Below are positions 15,066 through 22,162 of a stretch of DNA of 39,330 nucleotides, one piece after another (position 1 is the stretch's first letter; each line of letters opens with the position of its first letter). The stretch covers positions 55,001 to 94,330 of the forward strand of contig JAGWZE010000012.1 in the NCBI GenBank assembly GCA_018969015.1, given 5' to 3'. The notes under the pieces are model-generated. The model searched no databases. It was not told the DNA's origin and saw only the letters and a program-made list of their open reading frames with translations. Source of the stretch: Alphaproteobacteria bacterium. GTDB taxonomy: Bacteria; Pseudomonadota; Alphaproteobacteria; Caulobacterales; Aquidulcibacteraceae. The translations under genes and the position numbers were made by a program.

Positions 15066-16313
15066 TCAATATCGAGACAACTCGACCATCAATTTGCGAT
15101 ATCCGTGGACGAAGCTCGCCGCGACCCGCTCCGGCTCGGCCAGAACGTTCACGCGCAGACGCCGCTTGCCCATCTCTTCGAGCAAGGTGATGAGCTGGAG
15201 CTCCGCGACCCGCGAGCCCACGCACCGATGAATTCCATGCCCGAACGACAGGTGCTTGCGCGCGTTGTCGCGATCGACAAGGATCGCATCGGCGTTGGGA
15301 AAGACGCTCTCGTCGCGATTGGCTGAAATGTACCAAAGCGCGACCATGTCGTCCTTCTTCATCCGGACGCCCTCGATCTCGATGTCGTCGACGACGGTCC
15401 GGCGCATGTAGGCGAGCGGCGTCTGCCAGCGGATGATTTCCTGCACGGCATTGGGAATGAGCGCCGGGTCCTGCTCCAGTTTTGCGCGTTCATCCGGAAA
15501 CTTTGAAAGCCCATAGGCATAGGCGGACATCGAGTTTCGCGTCGTGTCGTTGCCGCCGATGATGAGCAGGATGATGTTGCCGATGAATTCGACCGGATCC
15601 ATCTGGCTCATGGCCGGCGATCGCATCATGACGGAGATGAGGTCGGAGCCCGGCTTCTCGAGACGCTCGGTCCACAGCGCCGCAAAAGCCGCGCCCATCT
15701 CGTCCATTTCCTGGTTGAAGCGCTCCCATCCACCGTCCGCAACGATCGCATCGATATCACCGCCGCTGTCGGACCAGGACGTCAGTTTGCGGCGCTCCTC
15801 CCAGGGGAAGTCGAAGATCTTGGCGAGCGTGCCCGTCGTCAGTTCGATGGAGACGCGCTCCACCCAGTCAAAGGGCGCTCCAATCGGGAGCGCATCGAGC
15901 ACCGCAGCCGTACGGGCCTGGATTTCCTCTTTCATTTCGGCGACAGGCCTAGGGCCGAACGATGGCATGACCGTCATGCGCTGCGCGGTATGGCGCGGCG
16001 GGTCCATGGCGATGAATTGCGGCATCCGCCGTTCGCCAGGGCGCAACGCGTTGGGCCGCGCGCCCAACGTGATGCCGCCCTTTTCGAAGCTCGAGGAGAA
16101 CGCTTCGGGCTGCAACTCGATCTGCGTGATGTGGCGGTGGGTGGTGACCGACCAATAGGGGCCGAACTTGGAATCGGGCACGTATTGGATGGGGGCCTTC
16201 TCGCGAAGCGTCCGAAAAGGTTCATGCCAGATGTCTTGCGCGTAGAGTTCGGGGCGAGCGACATCGATCGGGGGGATTGGAGACGGCGTGCGCTCCGAGG
16301 CGTCGGACTTCAC
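15066..16313 (-). CDS. Cytochrome P450, CYP153-like (alkane/fatty-acid terminal hydroxylase)
   Basis: A soluble P450 of 415 residues from a GTG at 16313 that follows an AGGGAGAGGG sequence. The oxygen-activating helix I motif is GGNDTTRNSMS (253-263), the ExxR is EIIR (292-295), and the heme loop is FGHGIHRCVG with ligand C364. Several stretches are diagnostic of CYP153: ITLGARP, FIAMDPPRH, FDWVERVSIELTT, and EIIRWQTPLAYMRR. CYP153 enzymes hydroxylate the terminal carbon of alkanes and related chains using a ferredoxin and ferredoxin reductase. Neither partner gene is nearby. The upstream neighbour is a haloalkane dehalogenase remnant. Confidence 0.93.
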   Translation of the reverse strand: MKSDASERTPSPIPPIDVARPELYAQDIWHEPFRTLREKAPIQYVPDSKFGPYWSVTTHRHITQIELQPEAFSSSFEKGGITLGARPNALRPGERRMPQFIAMDPPRHTAQRMTVMPSFGPRPVAEMKEEIQARTAAVLDALPIGAPFDWVERVSIELTTGTLAKIFDFPWEERRKLTSWSDSGGDIDAIVADGGWERFNQEMDEMGAAFAALWTERLEKPGSDLISVMMRSPAMSQMDPVEFIGNIILLIIGGNDTTRNSMSAYAYGLSKFPDERAKLEQDPALIPNAVQEIIRWQTPLAYMRRTVVDDIEIEGVRMKKDDMVALWYISANRDESVFPNADAILVDRDNARKHLSFGHGIHRCVGSRVAELQLITLLEEMGKRRLRVNVLAEPERVAASFVHGYRKLMVELSRY

Positions 16314-16418
16314 TTTTCCCTCTCCCTTTTTACTCTGCCGCAAGCAATCAGGACCGCGGCGGACTCGTCGGTTCAATTACCTCAGACGTAAGGGATAATG
16401 GCAATCGCCCCCGACGCA

Positions 16419-16602
16419 TTACCGCGCGATCTCTTCGACGAAGGCGCAGATCGCGGCCGCGATCTCGAAGGGGCTGTCTTCCTGCACGAAATGCAGCCCC
16501 GACACCGTGACTTCGCGCTGATTGCACCAGCTCCGGCAGAACTCGCGCGCCGGGCCCACGAGGCCGCCTTGGGCCGGCTGACATCCGCGCAATTCCTTCG
16601 GC
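16419..16602 (-). pseudogene. C-terminal remnant of a haloalkane dehalogenase (alpha/beta hydrolase)
   Basis: The minus frame ending at the TAA complement 16419-16421 reads GLVGPAREFCRSW, then NQREVTVSGLHFVQEDSPFE, then IAAAICAFVEEIAR. This matches the end of LinB/DmbA-type haloalkane dehalogenases, including the catalytic-histidine segment HFVQEDSP. Only about 60 codons survive. The upstream frame soon loses similarity and reaches a stop, and the catalytic Asp, the cap domain and any start are absent. The fragment lies about 105 bases before the P450 start on the same strand. The intact + strand operon beginning at 16679 now occupies the place of its 5' part. Confidence 0.75.
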
Positions 16603-16678
16603 GGGCTTGTCCGCGTGTAACCGGGCCCGGCGGGCTATCGTACACCTCGACAGAACGGCGCACCGGGGAGAACACGTC

Positions 16679-16906
16679 ATGGCCCTCGTCCCGCGGGATA
16701 TCCTGGCGCTTGCGCTCCTGGCGTATGCGGCTGCCGGAGTCGGCGTCACGGTCTTCGCCCTCGCTGCCGGCCTGCGTCGGATCGATCCGACGGCCATCGC
16801 CGCGCCCTTGGCCGCCAAGCTGATGTGGACCCCTGGCTTGATTGCGCTCTGGCCGATCGTGGCCGCGCGGATGGCCGGACGTATGGCTCCGGAGGACCGG
16901 ACGTGA
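16679..16906 (+). CDS. Small two-helix membrane protein, first gene of the membrane Rieske operon
   Basis: A protein of 75 residues with two hydrophobic helices (about 8-30 and 48-65) separated by the polar loop AGLRRIDPTAIAAPL. The second helix region reads KLMWTPGLIALWPI. Short proteins with a GRIDP loop and a PG..ALWP helix recur beside ferric-reductase/Rieske-type genes in other bacteria as far as I recall, but I know no assigned function. The ATG at 16679 follows GGGGAG. Its TGA overlaps the GTG of the next gene (GTGA at 16903-16906), which argues for translational coupling. Confidence 0.8.
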   Translation: MALVPRDILALALLAYAAAGVGVTVFALAAGLRRIDPTAIAAPLAAKLMWTPGLIALWPIVAARMAGRMAPEDRT

Positions 16907-17052
16907 CCCGCGGGCAGCGCGCCGCGCACGTGCGCATCTGGATCGCTCTGGCGCTCATCGTCAGCGCGCTGTTCGTCGTCGCCTTGATTGCACGGGAGCG
17001 GGTGCGCGAGGCCGTCGAAACCGCCCGTGCGCACGCCGCGCGCGCGCCATGA
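16903..17052 (+). CDS. Single-helix membrane miniprotein (49 aa) in the Rieske operon
   Basis: A protein of 49 residues with one transmembrane helix (about 13-32, IWIALALIVSALFVVALIA), a short basic N-terminus and an amphipathic Arg/Glu/Ala-rich tail. It starts at a GTG overlapping the previous stop by four bases. GGAGG lies about seven bases upstream inside the preceding gene. It ends with ATGA overlapping the next start. The tight coupling on both sides is the main support that it is expressed. It could be a small structural subunit of the membrane complex; no family is recognised. Confidence 0.7.
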   Translation: MTRGQRAAHVRIWIALALIVSALFVVALIARERVREAVETARAHAARAP

Positions 17053-18098
17053 GCGCGACCTACAAAGCCGTCCAATGGACCCCGGCCAAGATCGGCTATG
17101 ACGCCGTCACGGCCTTCGGCGTGCTGGGCTTCGTCGCATCCTATATCGCCGCCGGAATCTCCGCAGCGCCCGACGCGCATCCCAGTGAAATCCAGTTGGC
17201 CATGCGCGCGCTCGGGGCGGCCGCGTTCGTGTTGTTCACGGTCATTCTGCTGATCGGGCCGGCGGCGCGGATGTCGCGGCGCTTTCTGCCGCTGCTGTAT
17301 AATCGCCGGCATCTTGGGGTCACGTGCTTTGCCGTAGCGGCCACGCACGCCGCGCTGTCGATCGTATGGTATCATGGCTTCGCGCAGATCAATCCGCTCG
17401 TGTCGCTCCTCACCGCAAACCCGCGTTTCGACTCGATCACGGGGTTCCCGTTCGAGTTCCTGGGGATCGGGGCGCTCGCAATCCTTTTCCTGATGGCCGC
17501 GACCAGCCACGATTTCTGGAACGCGCTGCTCGGCCCGCGGCTCTGGAAGGCGCTGCACATGGCCGCGTACCCGGCATACGCCCTGATCGTCGCGCACGGC
17601 CTTCTGGGCGTGACGCAATCCGAGCCGTCCCCTCTCCACGCAGCCGCATTCGGCGCCGGCGCGGCCATCGTCGCGGCAGCGCACCTTGCCGCTGGACTGC
17701 GCGAGCGCGCGCGAGATCGCATCATCGCTGCAACGACGGCTGACGGATGGCTTCACGTCGGCGCCCCGGAGCTCATTCCAGACAAGCGTGCGAGGATCGT
17801 CGACACCGGCGCAGGCGCCCGCATCGCCGTCTTTCGCGAGGGCGCGCGGATTACGGCGATCTCCAATCGATGCCGGCACCAGGGCGGCCCTCTGGGCGAA
17901 GGCCGCATCATCGACGGATGCGTGACGTGCCCCTGGCATGGCTTCCAATACCGCCCGGAAGACGGCGTCTCGCCACCGCCCTATCGCGAGCGGGTCGCCA
18001 CGTATCCGACGAAGATCGTCGGCGGCGAGGTGTTCGTCCATCCGCATCCGGCGCCGCTGGGCGCCGTGACCGCGCCGAGCATCACGGGCCGCTCATGA
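17049..18098 (+). CDS. Ferric reductase-like transmembrane domain fused to a C-terminal Rieske [2Fe-2S] domain
   Basis: A protein of 349 residues. Residues 15-220 form six hydrophobic helices of the ferric-reductase-like (MsrQ/YedZ-related) fold. Histidines H100 (VAATHAA), H109 (WYHG), H170 (ALHMAAY) and H183 (IVAHG) are candidates for heme b ligands. Residues 235-335 are a Rieske domain with ligands C275/H277 (NRCRHQGG) and C294/H297 (TCPWHGF). Electrons could pass between a cytoplasmic [2Fe-2S] cluster and membrane heme, exchanging with quinone or an outside acceptor. The gene overlaps both neighbours by ATGA junctions, at 17049-17052 and 18095-18098. Confidence 0.9.
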   Translation: MSATYKAVQWTPAKIGYDAVTAFGVLGFVASYIAAGISAAPDAHPSEIQLAMRALGAAAFVLFTVILLIGPAARMSRRFLPLLYNRRHLGVTCFAVAATHAALSIVWYHGFAQINPLVSLLTANPRFDSITGFPFEFLGIGALAILFLMAATSHDFWNALLGPRLWKALHMAAYPAYALIVAHGLLGVTQSEPSPLHAAAFGAGAAIVAAAHLAAGLRERARDRIIAATTADGWLHVGAPELIPDKRARIVDTGAGARIAVFREGARITAISNRCRHQGGPLGEGRIIDGCVTCPWHGFQYRPEDGVSPPPYRERVATYPTKIVGGEVFVHPHPAPLGAVTAPSITGRS

Positions 18099-18844
18099 AC
18101 GATGACGACTTCTACGTCGGCTGGCGGCCCAAAGCGCACGCCGCAGACCGGAGATTCCTGCTCGGCGCAGCGATCGGCCTGGGTGTCGCCGCGCTCGGCG
18201 CCGGAGCCGCGCTTGGCGCGCGCGGGCTCGCCCCGGGACCAGGCGAGTGGCGTCAGGACGACCTGCACGTCTATTCCGGGCTGTTGATGCAGGACCCGTA
18301 TCTGCGCCTGCGCTTTCGCGACACGAGCGGAGACGTTCGCGACGCCCTCGTTGTCGGGTATGGCAAGAACGCCCTTCCCGTTACGGCGGCTAGCCCCAGA
18401 GCGGTCACGATCCGCGCCAGCGCAATCGAACGTGGCCGCGCCCTCATGCTCGCCGTGCCAGATCCGGCGAACATTCAAGACGCAACCGGGGCCCGCATGC
18501 CCGCAACGCCGGCGCCCCAGATCGTCGGCGAGACACTGCTCGTCGGCGAACTCGTCGACGCCAAATGCTGGTACGGCGCGATGCGCCCCGGATACGGCAA
18601 GCCACACAAGGGGTGCGCCGCCCTATGCATCCAAGGGCGCCTCCCGATCGCGCTGTGCACGTCGTCTGCCTGCGGCGACGCCGAGGCGGTGGCGCCGCTG
18701 CTCGTCGATGAGAACGGGGCGCCGCACGGCCCGCGCCTCGCCGCCTTCGCCGCAGATCCGATCGCCGTCACGGGCGTTCTTGTCCGATCCGGCGATCTTT
18801 TGTCGGTTCGCGCCGCAATCGGCGATATTCGCCGTCTCGGCTGA
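18095..18844 (+). CDS. Membrane-anchored Cys-rich extracytoplasmic protein, last gene of the Rieske operon
   Basis: A protein of 249 residues with a short cytoplasmic tail, one membrane helix (about 20-44) and a large domain that would face the periplasm. The distinctive part is residues 150-193: C158 (DAKCWYG), then PGYGKPHKGC with C174, C178, C188 and C193 (SSAC). This cluster could bind metal or form disulfides. I know no named domain for it. It shares the ATGA overlap of the operon and is most simply an outer partner or electron acceptor of the heme-Rieske protein. Confidence 0.8.
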   Translation: MNDDDFYVGWRPKAHAADRRFLLGAAIGLGVAALGAGAALGARGLAPGPGEWRQDDLHVYSGLLMQDPYLRLRFRDTSGDVRDALVVGYGKNALPVTAASPRAVTIRASAIERGRALMLAVPDPANIQDATGARMPATPAPQIVGETLLVGELVDAKCWYGAMRPGYGKPHKGCAALCIQGRLPIALCTSSACGDAEAVAPLLVDENGAPHGPRLAAFAADPIAVTGVLVRSGDLLSVRAAIGDIRRLG

Positions 18845-18925
18845 GGTTTCGTCCGAATACCCCGTAACCTGATCGCCCTCTTCCGGCGTAGCTCATCCCG
18901 CAGTGCGGATGCGTGGGAGATGACG

Positions 18926-19933
18926 ATGCATAGGAAGAACTTCACTCGAGCTTTGGCGGCTGCGGTAATCGGCCTCGGATTGGCCGGCGCGTCCGCAGCC
19001 CCTGCGTTTGCGGCGACGACGTTCGCCCCCAGCTTCCGTGATGATGGAAAGGGCGTCGTGACCCTGCCCCTGCGCGCGGGCCTGCGGGCGGGCGAAACCG
19101 TCTATTTCGTGGTGCTCGATGCGTCGACGGCCGCCGCGGCCCAGAAGTACGGCGTCAATCGCTCCGACAAGCTCGCCAACGCGCGCCGATCGGTTGCGGT
19201 CCAGAAGGTCGACGTCGTCAACGGCGTCATCGTGTTTCCCGCGAGCGTCGACTTTTCGCCCGAACGCGTCGTCGTTCCGGGGCCTGACGGCTTCCCCCCG
19301 GCGCAGGTTCAGCCAGGCGCATTCGGCGAGCCGGGCTACAGCCCTCTCATCGAGCTGCCCGACGGCACGATCCTCAACGCGCCGCACGTCGCCAACGCCA
19401 GCGGCCTTGCCGACAAGGTCGTGAACCTGGACGAAGCGCGCGGGTCCGTCACACTGACCGAGACGGACGGCTACGCGAACGGAAAGCGTGTGCTCTACGT
19501 GTCCACCGACGCCTCGGATTTCCTGGCGGCGGCCCTCGAAGGCGCGACCTATGCGCCGCAACTCGCGTTCCTGCCCGGCCTTGGCGACGACTCGACCGCC
19601 TCGCCGCGCACCGCGCTCGGCGCAACGATCAACGGGCAAACGGGGCTCGCAAATCCCAACCGGCAGGGGTTCCGGTCGGCGCTGCTCGACGGCGACTCGC
19701 CGCGCAACGTGCTCGCATGGACGCCCAACCAGGGCCGCTACAGTCCTATGTGGGACGTGCACCTCGCGCAGTGGAGCGACGCCGCGGTCGCGCAGCGCGC
19801 CAATCGCGCCTTGACCGACTTCGACGACTTCGCCAAGGCGGCGGACGCCAAGCTTCTGACCGGGCCGGGTGGCGCCAAGTTCGGTGCGGTCGGCATCGTC
19901 GTGAACTGCCCCATCATCCGGCAGGTTCCGTGA
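18926..19933 (+). CDS. Secreted protein of unknown function
   Basis: A protein of 335 residues with a clear Sec signal peptide (about 1-30, ending PAFAAT). The mature part is beta-rich. Motifs include VVTLPLRAGLRAGETVYFVVLD, QTGLANPNRQGF and QGRYSPMWDVHL; I cannot assign them to a named domain. The ATG at 18926 is preferred over 18920 because GGGAG ends right before the earlier ATG and is six bases before this one. It starts 81 bp after the Rieske operon stop on the same strand, so it may be a separate gene or an added operon member. Confidence 0.8.
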   Translation: MHRKNFTRALAAAVIGLGLAGASAAPAFAATTFAPSFRDDGKGVVTLPLRAGLRAGETVYFVVLDASTAAAAQKYGVNRSDKLANARRSVAVQKVDVVNGVIVFPASVDFSPERVVVPGPDGFPPAQVQPGAFGEPGYSPLIELPDGTILNAPHVANASGLADKVVNLDEARGSVTLTETDGYANGKRVLYVSTDASDFLAAALEGATYAPQLAFLPGLGDDSTASPRTALGATINGQTGLANPNRQGFRSALLDGDSPRNVLAWTPNQGRYSPMWDVHLAQWSDAAVAQRANRALTDFDDFAKAADAKLLTGPGGAKFGAVGIVVNCPIIRQVP

Positions 19934-20258
19934 CGCGATCGGCGCGTCGGGGCGCATGTCCCGACGCGCCGGCGGGGCGGAACCATCGCCCTCTCCGGGC
20001 GCGCCGCTCCAAGCTGACGAGCGCATCAATGAAGGCGTCATCGTCATCGCCCTCTCGCCAGCACCGCAGCGCGCGATCCACGCGATGCAGGACGCCCTGC
20101 GCGAACTGTTCAGGATCGCCGAAGTCACAGTGAAGGCGCGCGCGCGCCGCCGCGTCCGTCAGGACCGCGCGATAGGCGTCACGATCGCCGGCCTGCGCGC
20201 GGGCGACACACCGAGGTCCGGCTGACGACGGGTTTGGGAGAAGGCTGGTCCTTGCCAT
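19914..20258 (-). CDS. Doubtful small ORF with ECF sigma region-2-like start
   Basis: A frame of 114 codons on the minus strand. Its first half (RAQAGDRDAYRAVLTDAAAR, then DPEQFAQGVLHRVDRAL) resembles the start of region 2 in extracytoplasmic-function sigma factors. The helix needed for -10 recognition and all of region 4 are missing, and the second half is Arg-rich and unlike a sigma factor. No ribosome site is evident and it overlaps the end of the secreted-protein gene. It is either a decayed sigma gene or a chance frame. Nothing else is apparent in the 449 bp between 19934 and 20382. Confidence 0.3.
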   Translation of the reverse strand: MARTSLLPNPSSAGPRCVARAQAGDRDAYRAVLTDAAARARLHCDFGDPEQFAQGVLHRVDRALRCWREGDDDDAFIDALVSLERRARRGRWFRPAGASGHAPRRADRVTEPAG

Positions 20259-20382
20259 GGGGCCAGCATGCCGGCTGAGGCATGGACGTCTTGTACGTTT
20301 CCTCAGAAGTTTTGTCGTTTTGCGCGCGTTCTGCGTGACGTCTGGATTTCCGCCCCGTTCCGGGTGAAGATCATGCCTAGCC

Positions 20383-21267
20383 ATGGAACGTCGCGCGCGA
20401 ACACTGACTGACATGACGCCTTATATGGCGGATGTCGCCGAACGCTCGAGCGCGCCTCTCGGTTGGCGCAACCTCACCGTGATTCAAGCCCGCGAGGACA
20501 GCGCCGACGTGTTCTTCAAGGGGTTCTCGCGCCAACTCCTCAATCTGACCCTGACGGGCGCTCCGCGCCACGAGGCGCGGTTTGCGGGCCTGGTCGATGG
20601 CGCGCCCACATCGCCGAACACCATCCTTTCCGTCCCGCGCGGCTGCGACGGGTACTTCGCCTTCGAGGCGCCCGAAGGCGGCGAGCGGACGATCATCGTC
20701 GAGTTCGACGATGAATTGTTCCTCGAGCACTGCCCCGATCTCGCCGATGGCGATTTCCTTGCGGGCGCGCTGACGCCTGCTGCCCATCGACCGGCGCCGC
20801 GGGTAGCCGGGCTGATCGAAATCCTCGCGGGTGAATTGGATCCCCGCACGCGGCGCGGCCACCTCTTCTCCGACGGCGTCACGCGCGCCTTGGCGATCGA
20901 ACTGGCCCAAACCTTCTGGACTCGCCGCCCAGCGCCTCAGAAGGGCGCGCGTTTGTCGACCCGCGACGCCAACAGGATCGCCGCCTTCATCGCCGCGAAC
21001 CTCCACGCCCCGATGCGCGTATCGGACCTCGCGGCGTTGACCTCACTGCAGGGCGGCGTCTTTGCGCGCGCGTTTCGCGCCACGTTCGGTCGCACGCCCT
21101 ACGCCTACGTCCTCGATGCCCGTGTGGACGCAGCCGCCCGTCTGCTGACGACCACGCGCCTGCCGATTGCCGACATCGCAACCGCCGTCGGGTTCGCGGA
21201 TCAGCAGCACCTCACCAAGGCCTTCCGTGCGCGCTTCGCGCGGACACCGGCTTCGCTCCGCTCCTAA
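20383..21267 (+). CDS. AraC family transcriptional regulator
   Basis: A protein of 294 residues. The N-terminal half (about 1-190) is a variable cupin-like sensing region. The C-terminal 100 residues form the double helix-turn-helix: MRVSDLAALTSLQGGVFARAF for the first and LPIADIATAVGFADQQHLTKAF for the second, followed by the usual FRARFARTPASLR end. The first ATG at 20383 is used; a second in-frame ATG at 20413 is an alternative. It is alone on its strand between the secreted protein and the divergently placed TetR gene, so its target is not obvious. Confidence 0.9.
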   Translation: MERRARTLTDMTPYMADVAERSSAPLGWRNLTVIQAREDSADVFFKGFSRQLLNLTLTGAPRHEARFAGLVDGAPTSPNTILSVPRGCDGYFAFEAPEGGERTIIVEFDDELFLEHCPDLADGDFLAGALTPAAHRPAPRVAGLIEILAGELDPRTRRGHLFSDGVTRALAIELAQTFWTRRPAPQKGARLSTRDANRIAAFIAANLHAPMRVSDLAALTSLQGGVFARAFRATFGRTPYAYVLDARVDAAARLLTTTRLPIADIATAVGFADQQHLTKAFRARFARTPASLRS

Positions 21268-21510
21268 AGCCGGCAAGACGACACGCGATAGGACGTCACA
21301 CCCTCCGGAAGCGGGACGCGAACTCATCTCGCACGTCTCAGGCGCCCTCTCTTGGAGCGAGGCCGCGAACCAAGGGGCCAGCCGCATTATCCCAGAAGCG
21401 TATGAATCGCCGAAGTGACTGAAACCGATCTGGGTGCGGATGTTTCACCCACTACGGCCCGTAGGGTTGCCGCACGGCAGAAGGTCGCACGTCCGCGCCC
21501 AGCCGCCCCT

Positions 21511-22110
21511 TCACCGCGCAAGAGCGCGAAACGCCGCGTAGATAACCTCGTCCTTCGTGTCGTCCTTGGCCATCACGCGCTGGAAGGTCAGCCCTTCCAC
21601 GAGTGCGTTGATCACCCGGACGAGAACGGGCGCGGGCATCGGCAAAGCGTCTTTGCCGAACGTCGCCTCGAGCCATACAGCGCCTTCGTCCAATCCCCGT
21701 ACAAGGGCGTCGCAGAACTGGCGACGCAGCGCCTCGTTGCGCAACACGTACGCGCGAAATGTTAGCGCGCCGACAGCGGCAGCCTCGCGTTCTGCGATCG
21801 CTGCGAGTGTCGCTTCCGCCATCGCCTCCATGAGATCGGCAAAACTGTCCCCCGGCGCAAAGCGAGGACGTGGGGGCCCCCATTGGCGCTCCGCGAGCGC
21901 CATGAAGAGATCGTCGCGGTTGCGGAAGTTTCCGTAGATCGATCCCGTCGTGACGCCGGCGTGTTCGGCGATGTCCTGCAGGGTCGTCTGGTCGAAGCCC
22001 TGGCGCCGCGTCAGTTCGAGCGCCGCGTCGAGGAGGCGCGCACGCGTCCGTTCGCGCTTGCCGCCCTTGGCGCGCGGGTTCCGCGAGGGGGCGCTCGATG
22101 CCTGAGCCAT
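21511..22110 (-). CDS. TetR family transcriptional regulator
   Basis: A protein of 199 residues. The N-terminal helix-turn-helix domain spans about 18-65 (RARLLDAALELTRRQGFDQT, then IAEHAGVTTGSIYGNFRNRDDLF), the canonical TetR layout. The C-terminal ligand domain is Ala-rich and variable. It is divergent from the serine hydrolase gene at 22163, with a 52 bp gap carrying an AT-rich imperfect palindrome. It therefore probably represses itself and the hydrolase, with a small molecule related to the hydrolase substrate as a possible inducer. Confidence 0.93.
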   Translation of the reverse strand: MAQASSAPSRNPRAKGGKRERTRARLLDAALELTRRQGFDQTTLQDIAEHAGVTTGSIYGNFRNRDDLFMALAERQWGPPRPRFAPGDSFADLMEAMAEATLAAIAEREAAAVGALTFRAYVLRNEALRRQFCDALVRGLDEGAVWLEATFGKDALPMPAPVLVRVINALVEGLTFQRVMAKDDTKDEVIYAAFRALAR

Positions 22111-22118
22111 CCGTCTAA

Positions 22119-22149
22119 ATATAACGACTGTATTTTATAATCGCAATAT
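22119..22149. promoter_or_regulatory. Probable TetR operator between divergent genes
   Basis: Left arm ATATAACGACTGTAT (22119-22133) and right arm 22135-22149 are related by inversion around 22134, matching at 10 of 15 positions (ATATnnCGAnTnTA). The site is AT-rich inside GC-rich surroundings and fills the 52 bp gap between the TetR start and the serine hydrolase start. It could cover both promoters at once. No second copy was noticed. Confidence 0.6.
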
Positions 22150-22162
22150 GTTTTGATGCGGC

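Noticed and set aside
21268-21510. Small gene between the AraC and TetR genes
   Set aside because: Short frames there have no ribosome site or recognisable sequence.
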